From contig NZ_JAJVKW010000027.1 of NCBI RefSeq assembly GCF_024198255.1, positions 1-56,925 on the forward strand: 56,925 nucleotides of DNA, given 5' to 3'. Shown piece after piece: positions 8,707 to 15,708 of the stretch; within the stretch, counting starts at the first letter, position 1; every line of letters starts with the position of its first letter. The notes beneath the pieces are model-generated. The model ran no database searches. It was given only the letters and a program-made list of their open reading frames with translations, and was not told the DNA's origin. The position numbers and the translations under genes are program-made. This DNA is from Myxococcus guangdongensis (GTDB lineage: Bacteria > Myxococcota > Myxococcia > Myxococcales > Myxococcaceae).

Positions 8707-9024
8707 ATGCAGGCAGACCACGACACCTGGGCACCACGGCGCGTCGACGTGCCGCTCGCCAGCGCGGTGAATGACTACCTGCTGCGCATCCAAGAACTCG
8801 GCGCCGTGGAGGGACCCGGCGGCGCGGTGGGACTCAACCCCGCGCTGGAGCCCGTCCTCGAGGCGCTGCATCACCTGCTCGCCGGCGGCGAGGTGGAGGT
8901 GCGCGTCACCCGGCGCGGACACCCCTCGCTCGTCCACGAGCTGCGCCAGCGCGTCGAGGACGCCACGCGCGAGGTCAACCTGCTCCAGCGAGTGGCGGGC
9001 TCGTCCCTGACCACCACCGTATGA
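8707..9024 (+). CDS. Small protein of unknown function, first gene of the kinase operon
   Basis: This is a 105-residue, soluble, mainly helical protein. The ATG at 8707 has GGGGGAGAG just upstream, and the frame ends in ATGA, which also starts the histidine kinase gene, so translation is probably coupled. I do not recognise a family. The C-terminal half (residues 45-100, LEPVLEALHHLL through HELRQRVEDATREVNLLQRV) could form two amphipathic helices around a short beta hairpin (GEVEVRVTRRG). Its position suggests an accessory or regulatory partner of the kinase, but nothing in the sequence proves it. Confidence 0.65.
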   Translation: MQADHDTWAPRRVDVPLASAVNDYLLRIQELGAVEGPGGAVGLNPALEPVLEALHHLLAGGEVEVRVTRRGHPSLVHELRQRVEDATREVNLLQRVAGSSLTTTV

Positions 9025-10373
9025 GACCTCGCCCCACCGGTGGCGCCGTCACGACCGCCTTCCGCCGCTGGACGCTCGCCCAGGACCCGCGCGAGGTGCT
9101 GGCCGCCGCCGGCGTGGGCCCCTGGTGGGTGCTCACCACCGTGGTGCTGGCCGTGCTCGCCGCCGTCGCGTGGGCCCCCGGCGCCCAGCGCACCTTCGAC
9201 ATCTCCTTCGGCCAGGGCCTCCTGTGCGCCGCCCCCATGCTCGTCAGCGGCCTGCTCTTCTCCGCCGTCCACCGCCGGCGCAGCCACATCGAGACGTGGG
9301 GCTGGGTGTGGCTGGTGCTCGGCGTGACGTCCCTGCACTTCTTCCTCGCCGCGCTGATGGCCATGTCGGAGCTGCAGGGCGCCACCGTCATCGCCTCGCT
9401 CTTCCTCTTCACCACCGCGTTCCACGGCCGGCTGCACCGCGTGACGCCCAAGCAGCCCTTCCTCGCGCTGGGCACCACCGTGGCCCTGCTCGCGGCCCTG
9501 CCCCTGCGCGACAGCGACGAACACCTGGGCCTGTTCGGCGTCATCGGCCCGGCCGCCCTCACCGCGGAGCTGTACCTGGGCACCTTCGCCGTGCAGCACG
9601 ACCGCGCCCGCGCGGAGGCCGAGCGTCTCCGCGCCGCCGTGCAGGCCCAGCTCCTGGAGCAACAGGAGCAGGACGTCAGCCGACTGTCGCGCGCGCTGGG
9701 GGAAATCCTCGGCCACCACCACGAGCTCGACAGCGCGCTCATGTCCGCGGCCACCGCGGCGGACATGCTGTCGTTCATGGGCACGCAGCGCACCGGCCAC
9801 GGCCGCTCCGACCATGAGGACCTGCTCAGGACCCTCAACGAGAGCCTCCACCAGGTTCGGGAGATGGTCGCCGAGATTCGCGCCAAGGGACGGCGCTACG
9901 TCGGCTCGGAGCCGGAGCCGGTGGAGCTGCCTCCGCTGCTCGAGGGCGTGCAAGCCAGCGTGGGCCTGCGCTTCCCCGACGTCGACATCCAGCTGTCGGT
10001 GGAGCCCGGCCAACCCCTGCGCGCGATGATGCGCGGCGGCGCCACGACGCTCCGACGCGTGGTGGAGAACCTGGTGCTCAACGCGTGTGAAGGCGACGGC
10101 AAGCGCGGCGCCAGTCGGGTGAGCATCCAGGCCCGCGTGGAGCCGCTCAGCGGGAGGCTGGAGGTCGTCATCGCCGACGACGGGCCGGGCTTCCCCACCG
10201 CGCTGCTCGATGTCCCCGCCGAGCAGCTCTACACGTCCAAGCCCGAGGGCACCGGCCTGGGCCTGTACACCAGCGAGTGTCTGCTGCGCGCCAGCGGCGG
10301 AACACTGCACCGACGCAATGCCCCCGACGGCGGAGCCCTGCTGCGCCTGTTCCTACCCAGGGAGTACCGATGA
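9021..10373 (+). CDS. Six-TM sensor histidine kinase
   Basis: This 450-residue protein has about six hydrophobic helices between residues 30 and 195, followed by a short coiled coil (RAEAERLRAAVQAQLLEQQEQ). A dimerisation region follows with a histidine cluster near residue 230 (LGHHHELDSAL) that could hold the phosphoacceptor. The HATPase domain is clear: N box ENLVLNACEG (about 349-358), G1 DDGPGF (about 386-391) and G2 GTGLGLY (about 410-416). It should sense a membrane or lipophilic signal and autophosphorylate. No response regulator gene is adjacent, so the partner is elsewhere. The start ATG overlaps the upstream stop and its own stop overlaps the next ATG, so it is tightly coupled to both neighbours. 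Confidence 0.88.
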   Translation: MRPRPTGGAVTTAFRRWTLAQDPREVLAAAGVGPWWVLTTVVLAVLAAVAWAPGAQRTFDISFGQGLLCAAPMLVSGLLFSAVHRRRSHIETWGWVWLVLGVTSLHFFLAALMAMSELQGATVIASLFLFTTAFHGRLHRVTPKQPFLALGTTVALLAALPLRDSDEHLGLFGVIGPAALTAELYLGTFAVQHDRARAEAERLRAAVQAQLLEQQEQDVSRLSRALGEILGHHHELDSALMSAATAADMLSFMGTQRTGHGRSDHEDLLRTLNESLHQVREMVAEIRAKGRRYVGSEPEPVELPPLLEGVQASVGLRFPDVDIQLSVEPGQPLRAMMRGGATTLRRVVENLVLNACEGDGKRGASRVSIQARVEPLSGRLEVVIADDGPGFPTALLDVPAEQLYTSKPEGTGLGLYTSECLLRASGGTLHRRNAPDGGALLRLFLPREYR

Positions 10374-11107
10374 GCGGAGGAGCCCTGTACCAGGAGGCCC
10401 TGCGGGTGCTTCGGCGGCTGGAGCTGCCCGACGCGTCGGAGCGCGATGTGCTCGCCGCGCTCGAGGCCGCGCAGCCCGGCCCCCTCCCCCTGTTCTATGA
10501 GGCCGGCGCCGAGGCGGGCCTGGAGCGCTCCGTGCTCACCGCGCGCGGCGTGGGTCTGTTCCTCAGCTTCTGCGCGGGCAACCTCGCCGATGACCTCATC
10601 GACGGCGACTGCACCTACTACGACGCGCCGCTGCGCGTGGGTCCCTGCGCGCAGTTCCTCCTGCAGAACCTGGCGTGGGCCACGCTCGCCGAGCCCCATG
10701 CCGGCGTGCCCCTGAACGTGCTCGAGGACGGCGCGCGGATGCTGGCGCTGGCGGCTGGACCGCAGGCGCTCGAGGTGCGCGCACACGAGTGGACGGCGCC
10801 GCTGTTCCGCCGCGTGGCGGAGGGCATCGCCGGACGGCAGTGGGCCGCGTACCTGCGCGTGCTGTGGGCGGGCACGCGGCTGGAGGAGCGCGCGGTGCAG
10901 GTGGGGCTCGCGCTGGGCGTGGCGGCCCATGTCGCGGAGGACATCCGCTCCAGGGACACGCGCTTCACCTCCATGCCCGTGGAGGACCGGCTCACGGTGG
11001 TGACGTGGGCACGACACGCCGCCGAGTCGCTGCGCGCCCAGGACCTGCGCTGCCTGGACGCGGCGCTGCGACGCATCGAACCCATTCTTCCGGAGGTGGA
11101 GCCATGA
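10370..11107 (+). CDS. Isoprenoid-synthase-like protein (polyprenyl synthetase relative)
   Basis: This 245-residue all-helical protein contains LADDLIDGD (about residues 69-77), which matches the first aspartate-rich motif DDxxD of trans-prenyl diphosphate synthases, including its usual G-D continuation. Near residue 190 the stretch LGVAAHVAEDIRSRD aligns with the second aspartate-rich region (LGxAFQIxDDxxD) but in weakened form (EDIRSRD). It is shorter than normal prenyl synthases (about 300 residues), and the basic residues after the first motif are missing, so it may be a terpene-synthase-like or non-catalytic member. It is preceded by GGGAG and joined to its neighbours by ATGA overlaps on both sides, linking it to the kinase and to a terpenoid-type methyltransferase. 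Confidence 0.6.
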   Translation: MSGGALYQEALRVLRRLELPDASERDVLAALEAAQPGPLPLFYEAGAEAGLERSVLTARGVGLFLSFCAGNLADDLIDGDCTYYDAPLRVGPCAQFLLQNLAWATLAEPHAGVPLNVLEDGARMLALAAGPQALEVRAHEWTAPLFRRVAEGIAGRQWAAYLRVLWAGTRLEERAVQVGLALGVAAHVAEDIRSRDTRFTSMPVEDRLTVVTWARHAAESLRAQDLRCLDAALRRIEPILPEVEP

Positions 11108-11973
11108 GGGTCGAACCCACCTGGTCCGAAGCCCGCCACGACGCCGTGGCCGCCTACTACGAGGAGAAGACCGAGCGAATCCTTCGCCGCTATGGCCCCG
11201 GTCCTCGCGTGCACTTCCACGTGGGCCTGGTGGATGACGTGCCCCCTCCCGGCGAACCGGAGCCGCTGGTGCGCGAGCGCGTGCATGCGTCTCAGGAAGC
11301 GCTGCTCACGGAGCTGTCTCGCGCGGTGGGGCGCTTCCCCGATGGCGGCGACGTGCTGGACGTGGGCTGCGGCCTGGGCGGCGGCGCCCTGTACTGGGCG
11401 TCCGCGCATCAGGCGTGGGTGACGGCGGTGACGAACGTGCCCTCGCACGTGGAGCTGGTGCGCACGTTCGCCGAAATCGAGGGCGTGGGCGCGCGGGTGA
11501 AGCCGATGCACTGTGACGCGCTCGCGGTGCCGGGGCGCGCGTGTTTCGACGCGGTGGTGGCGGTGGAGAGCAGCAGCTACCTGCCTCGCGCGGAGTGGTT
11601 CCGCCGGGTGCGCGCGCTCCTGCGTCCCGGGGGCGTGCTGGCCATCGCGGACTGCTTCCTCGGTCGGCCGGAGCTGGCCGCGCCGTTCGACCGGTACTGG
11701 CGCACGCGCATCGGCACCGTGGATGAGTATCTGTCCGCCGCGCACGCGGCCGGGCTGGAGCTGGAGGTGCGCGACGACGTGTCCGGGCGCGCGGTGGGCT
11801 TCTGGTCCCTCACGCTGGAGTTGCTCGCGCACGAGCGCTACGCGTCGCCAGGACAACCTCCCACGCGCGTGCTCGCGCGGAGCGAGTCCCGTCGCGAGCA
11901 CCTGCGACTGCAGCAGGCCTTGATGGATGGTGGACTGGAGTACGGCCTGCTCGTGCTGCGTCGCGAGGACTGA
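11104..11973 (+). CDS. SAM-dependent C-methyltransferase, possibly acting on a prenyl diphosphate
   Basis: This is a 289-residue class I methyltransferase. Motif I is VLDVGCGLGGGA (about 83-94). It is followed by VTAVTNVPSHVELV, a cysteine-containing CDAL stretch, and FDAVVAVESSSYLP where related enzymes have a conserved E-S-S-x-Y. The order E-S-S-x-Y, then LRPGGVLAIADC, then a late TVDEYLSAA helix and a terminal GLEYGLLVLRR strand resembles geranyl-diphosphate C-methyltransferases and cyclopropane-synthase-like enzymes. Its ATG overlaps the stop of the isoprenoid-synthase-like gene, which favours a prenyl substrate. The substrate is inferred from this context only. It is the last gene of the four-gene operon. 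Confidence 0.75.
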   Translation: MRVEPTWSEARHDAVAAYYEEKTERILRRYGPGPRVHFHVGLVDDVPPPGEPEPLVRERVHASQEALLTELSRAVGRFPDGGDVLDVGCGLGGGALYWASAHQAWVTAVTNVPSHVELVRTFAEIEGVGARVKPMHCDALAVPGRACFDAVVAVESSSYLPRAEWFRRVRALLRPGGVLAIADCFLGRPELAAPFDRYWRTRIGTVDEYLSAAHAAGLELEVRDDVSGRAVGFWSLTLELLAHERYASPGQPPTRVLARSESRREHLRLQQALMDGGLEYGLLVLRRED

Positions 11974-12098
11974 ACAACAGGGACTCGAGACCGGGCCTCC
12001 GGGTCCGGGGCGGACGTGGGGCCGAGCGGCTGCGTCCATCGTTGCGCACCGCGTGGTGCGCCCACAGCCTTGGGCGAGCCTGAAAGGAGGCACGCACG

Positions 12099-12320
12099 AT
12101 GAGGACCTTCACGCGATGGATGACGGTGGTGGCGGTGGCGGCGACGCTGATGGCGACGGGCTGCCGGGAACGCAGCCGCGAGGATAACTCCGGGGCCATG
12201 GGGGGCTCGGGGACCAACCGGGATGCCCTGCGGCACCAGGAGGGCACCGGCGGCAGCGGCAACTACGGCAACGGCCAGCAGATGCAGGGCACCGACGCCG
12301 GCAGCGGCCAGATGCGGTAG
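12099..12320 (+). CDS. Small lipoprotein
   Basis: This is a 73-residue precursor with a short basic N-terminus, a hydrophobic segment and a lipobox-like MATGC, so Cys22 is the likely lipidation site. The mature part of about 52 residues is hydrophilic and rich in Gly, Asn, Gln and Ser (GTGGSGNYGNGQQMQG), and probably disordered. AAAGGAGG lies about nine bases before the ATG and supports the start. No domain is recognised. It may be a periplasmic or outer-membrane accessory peptide. Confidence 0.75.
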   Translation: MRTFTRWMTVVAVAATLMATGCRERSREDNSGAMGGSGTNRDALRHQEGTGGSGNYGNGQQMQGTDAGSGQMR

Positions 12321-12340
12321 CGCCTTCCGCGCGAGGTGGG

Positions 12341-12382
12341 CTCCGGCTGCTATCCTGACGCCGCGACGTCGGTCAGCCGGAG
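12341..12382 (+). promoter_or_regulatory. Inverted-repeat promoter box, copy 1
   Basis: A perfect 9-base inverted repeat, CTCCGGCTG (12341-12349) and CAGCCGGAG (12374-12382), encloses GCTATCCTGA and a palindromic GACGTC. The right arm includes the GGAG that serves as the ribosome-binding site of the gene starting at 12388. Very similar boxes precede the next two paralogues. It may be an operator around a TATCCT -10 element, or a hairpin that hides the ribosome-binding site. Confidence 0.5.
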
Positions 12383-12387
12383 TCTTC

Positions 12388-15300
12388 ATGCGCGGGTGGA
12401 TTGTGGGGGCGTGCATCGCGGGGGTGTTGGTGCTCCTCGCCTGGGCTGGGTGGCGCACCGAGGAGTCCGCCCCCACGCGGGAGCGCCCCTCCGCGGCTCG
12501 CACCCGTTCCGAGCGCGCCGGGCGGATTCGTACGTCCGCGCCGCAGCCTCCCTCGCGCGCGGGCCTGTCCATCCGCGGCACCGTGGTGGACCCGCTCGGT
12601 CGTCCCGTGTCGGGCGCTCGCGTCTCCGCGTCGTGGCCCGAGGACGGGCAGACGCTGTCCACGCTGCCGTGCCCCTGGGAGGGCGGCTCCCGCCCGGAGC
12701 TGCTCGTGGAGACCACGCGCCAGTACAACGTCGCGGACTGTCTGCCGAGGACCCGGGACACCGTCCTCTCGCTGCTCCTGGCGCGTGAGGGCGAGTCCCC
12801 CGTCCATGCGGAAACACGCTCCGCCGAGGACGGCTCCTTCGTGTTGGAGGGGTTGCCCTCGGGGCCGCAGGCGCTGCTCGCGCTCTCCGAGCAGGGCGCG
12901 GCTTCGCGCCTGGGCGTGCCCTCCGGGAGCGAGCACGTGGAGCTGGTGGTCGAGCACCACCACCGGGTGTCGGGACAGGTGCTGGGCGAGGACGACGCGC
13001 CCATGGCCGCGGTCTCCATCCTGGTGGTGAGCCACGAGCAGACGCGCTTCTTCGACACGAGCACGGATGCCCAGGGACGCTTCGAGGTGGGGCCGCTCCT
13101 CGCGGGCGGCCACGTCGTGCTCGCCACGAAGGAAGGCTGGCCCGCCGTGCTCGCCGACCCTCTCTACCAAGACGAGCCGTTGACGATTCGGATGTCGCGG
13201 CCACGCGCGCTCACCGGTCGGGTGCTGTCCTCGGGCTCACCCGTGAAGGACGTGGAGGTCCTCGCGACCCGTGAGGATGGCGACCTTCCGATGAAGGTTC
13301 GCACGGACCCGGAGGGGCGCTTCACCGTCGAGCTGGACCCGGGCACGTATGTGCTCACCGCGGAGCGGAATGGGCGCTATGCGCTCACGCGCGTGACGGT
13401 GGAGAAGACGTCTCCCCCCGAGGTGGTGATGAACCTGGGCGAGGCCTTTCATGTCGAGGGCGCGGTCTTCGGCGCGGCACGGCGTGAACCCGTGGTGGGG
13501 GCTGTCGTGACGGTGACCGCCCAGCTGCGTCCCCAGCGCGAGCTGAAGGCCACCACTGGCGCGGATGGGCGCTATCGCCTGGGCCCCGTGGAGCCGGGCC
13601 CGTGGAGCTTCACCGTCGAGGCTCGTGGCTACATCGACCTTCCCTATGGGAAGGAGGTCGAGCTGGGGCCGGGAACGGGCAGCCAGGACTTCACGCTGGA
13701 GCGCGCCGCTTCCATCTCCGGACGCGTGGTGGACGAAGCGGGCCATCCCCTCGCGGGCATCCACCTGAACCTGGAGCAGGCGGACCTCGAGGACCCGGTG
13801 GACTACGAGACGCAGGAGACCGCGCTCACCGATTCAAACGGCGCGTTCGTGTTGGACGCCTCGGCTCCCGGTGACTACGAGCTCATCCCGCAGACCCATC
13901 GCTTCATCACCGAGCGCCTGAAGATGACGGCCCCCGCGCGGGACGTGCTCGTCACGTTGCGCGCCGGTGGCGCAGTGGAGGGGACCCTGTCCGATGCCCG
14001 GGGCCTGGCTCTCCCAGGGTTCACCGTGTACGTCGCGCCCCTGTCGACCCAGGACCCGTCCTACATCCTGACCGCGCAGGGCCCTACGTCCGAGGGGCGC
14101 TTCTCGCGCAAGGGCGTTCCTCCGGGGCGCTATCGCATCGTGGCCCAGGCGGTGACGGACGGCGTGGACCAGGAGGCCGCCACCGAGGTGGAGGTCCGTC
14201 AGGGCGAGGTGACGCAGGTGGAGCTGCGGCTCGCCGAGCAGCGCAACCTGGAGGGCATCGTCGTCGATGGCGCGGGGGCGCCCATCCGTGGGGCCTTCGT
14301 CCGGGCGCACTCGCTCGCGCCGAGCCCCCAGGGCGGCGTGGTGCTGGTCCATCCACGCCATCGCCATGGGCCACCGAACGGGGTCGAGACTGGCGCGGAC
14401 GGACGCTTCCTGATTCGAGGGATGGGGCTGGAGAAGCACTCGCTCACCGTCCTGCACCTGGCCTACGAGTTGAGCCCGGAGCAATCCACGGGGGCGCCCC
14501 TCGAGGACGGCCTGTTCGTCGCCGATGTCGACGTGAAGCAGGTGCGGCTGGTGATGAAGCGGCATGCCCACGTGCGGGGACGCGTCGTCGGACCAGAGGG
14601 CGCCCCCATCACCGGGTTCAACGTCGACTCCATTCGGGTGACGTCCGAGGATGGCACCTTCTCGGTGCCCAATCGTGAGGGTCCCGGTATCACCACCTTC
14701 GCCTTCGAGGCGGAGGGCTTGCTCTCGGAGCTGCGCGATGTGAAGGGCGGCTTGGACGGGCCGGATATCGACCTGGGGGAGATTCGACTGGGGGCGGGGC
14801 GGAGGCTGCGGGGCGTGGTGGTCGATGCACGGACGGGCGCGCCCCTGCCTCGCGCCAACCTGGAGGTGCACGTCGACGAGCGGACCGCCGTGCACAGCCT
14901 GACGGACGAAGCGGGGCGCTTCGAGCTGGGGCCCGTCACCACCGGGACGCTCACACTCCTCGCGAGCCAGCGCGGGGTCTACCGTCAGGAGCGAGTGACT
15001 GTGGAGGCCGCGCAGCAGGAGGTGACGGTGCGGCTGAAGCCCGGCGCTCGCATGCTCCTGAAGGCAGTGGACCTCCGGGGTGGACCACTCGACGGAAACG
15101 TCACCGTCCAGGGGCCCGAGGGATACTCGGACCGGGTGTTCCTGGAGAAGGGCCGCGTGGAGATGGGAGGGCTCGTTCCGGGTCGCTACCTGCTGAAAGC
15201 GGAAGGGGCGCGGAAGAAGGACCAGGTCCTCAACTACCTGCCGCAAGCCGTGGAGGTCCCCGAGAGTGGGGAGGTGTCCGTGCTCCTCCAACCCGTGACC

Positions 15301-15624
15301 GAGGGCTCCACGCTGACGGTCCGCGTCTCCTTCCACGAGAACACGTACCTGCGATTGGTTCACGGCACCCCACCGCTGCCCGAGCGTCCCGAGGAGCTCC
15401 AGCGGAGGATGAGCCTGGGGCAGGACGCACGGGCCGAGGTGGATGGTACGGAGCAGGTCTTCACCTTCACCCACGTCCCCGAAGGGAAGGCGACCCTCTT
15501 CCTCATGGGCCCCGAGGACGACCGGTACCACGCGGAGGTGCTGGACGTTCCAGCGAGCGGCACGATGCCCCACCTGGTGCGGCCCGTCTGGCGGACGTTC
15601 GGCGTCGCCGCGAGACAGCCGTGA
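12388..15624 (+). CDS. Giant exported protein of carboxypeptidase-regulatory-like beta domains, paralogue 1
   Basis: This 1,078-residue protein begins with a signal-anchor (WIVGACIAGVLVLLAWAGW). The rest is a chain of about ten beta-sandwich modules with the recurring phrase G-x-V-x-D-x-x-G-x-P-(I/V)-x-G-A-x-V, then DGRF-x-(L/I) and a (G/P)-x-Y-x-(L/I) strand. This is the carboxypeptidase regulatory-like (transthyretin-type) repeat. Near the N-terminus a conserved block SASWPEDGQTLS contains paired cysteines (PCP and DCLP) shared with the paralogues, which could form a disulfide. No enzyme domain is seen, so an extracellular structural, adhesive or sugar-binding role is likely. The ATG at 12388 is preceded by CCGGAG. 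It is the first of three tandem copies. Confidence 0.8.
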   Translation: MRGWIVGACIAGVLVLLAWAGWRTEESAPTRERPSAARTRSERAGRIRTSAPQPPSRAGLSIRGTVVDPLGRPVSGARVSASWPEDGQTLSTLPCPWEGGSRPELLVETTRQYNVADCLPRTRDTVLSLLLAREGESPVHAETRSAEDGSFVLEGLPSGPQALLALSEQGAASRLGVPSGSEHVELVVEHHHRVSGQVLGEDDAPMAAVSILVVSHEQTRFFDTSTDAQGRFEVGPLLAGGHVVLATKEGWPAVLADPLYQDEPLTIRMSRPRALTGRVLSSGSPVKDVEVLATREDGDLPMKVRTDPEGRFTVELDPGTYVLTAERNGRYALTRVTVEKTSPPEVVMNLGEAFHVEGAVFGAARREPVVGAVVTVTAQLRPQRELKATTGADGRYRLGPVEPGPWSFTVEARGYIDLPYGKEVELGPGTGSQDFTLERAASISGRVVDEAGHPLAGIHLNLEQADLEDPVDYETQETALTDSNGAFVLDASAPGDYELIPQTHRFITERLKMTAPARDVLVTLRAGGAVEGTLSDARGLALPGFTVYVAPLSTQDPSYILTAQGPTSEGRFSRKGVPPGRYRIVAQAVTDGVDQEAATEVEVRQGEVTQVELRLAEQRNLEGIVVDGAGAPIRGAFVRAHSLAPSPQGGVVLVHPRHRHGPPNGVETGADGRFLIRGMGLEKHSLTVLHLAYELSPEQSTGAPLEDGLFVADVDVKQVRLVMKRHAHVRGRVVGPEGAPITGFNVDSIRVTSEDGTFSVPNREGPGITTFAFEAEGLLSELRDVKGGLDGPDIDLGEIRLGAGRRLRGVVVDARTGAPLPRANLEVHVDERTAVHSLTDEAGRFELGPVTTGTLTLLASQRGVYRQERVTVEAAQQEVTVRLKPGARMLLKAVDLRGGPLDGNVTVQGPEGYSDRVFLEKGRVEMGGLVPGRYLLKAEGARKKDQVLNYLPQAVEVPESGEVSVLLQPVTEGSTLTVRVSFHENTYLRLVHGTPPLPERPEELQRRMSLGQDARAEVDGTEQVFTFTHVPEGKATLFLMGPEDDRYHAEVLDVPASGTMPHLVRPVWRTFGVAARQP

Positions 15625-15660
15625 GGAAGTCATGAAGAAGTCGTGAGGAAGTCGCGGGGG

Positions 15661-15702
15661 CACCGGTCGTAATCCTGACGCCTGGACGTCGGACCACCGG
15701 AG
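15661..15702 (+). promoter_or_regulatory. Inverted-repeat promoter box, copy 2 (degenerate)
   Basis: This copy keeps ATCCTGACGCC, the palindromic GACGTC and the CCGGAG ribosome-binding site, at the same spacing to the start codon at 15709 as in copy 1. The left arm (CACCGG) and the right arm (CCACCGG) have drifted and pair less well. Confidence 0.45.
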
Positions 15703-15708
15703 CCCGTC

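Noticed and set aside
9021..11973. Response regulator partner for the histidine kinase
   Set aside because: None of the adjacent genes has a receiver-domain aspartate pattern or a DNA-binding output domain, so the kinase is treated as an orphan.
13834..15663. Long minus-strand open frame opposite paralogue 1
   Set aside because: Its translation is histidine- and glutamine-rich with no motif and no ribosome-binding site. The plus strand encodes clear repeated beta modules at the same place.
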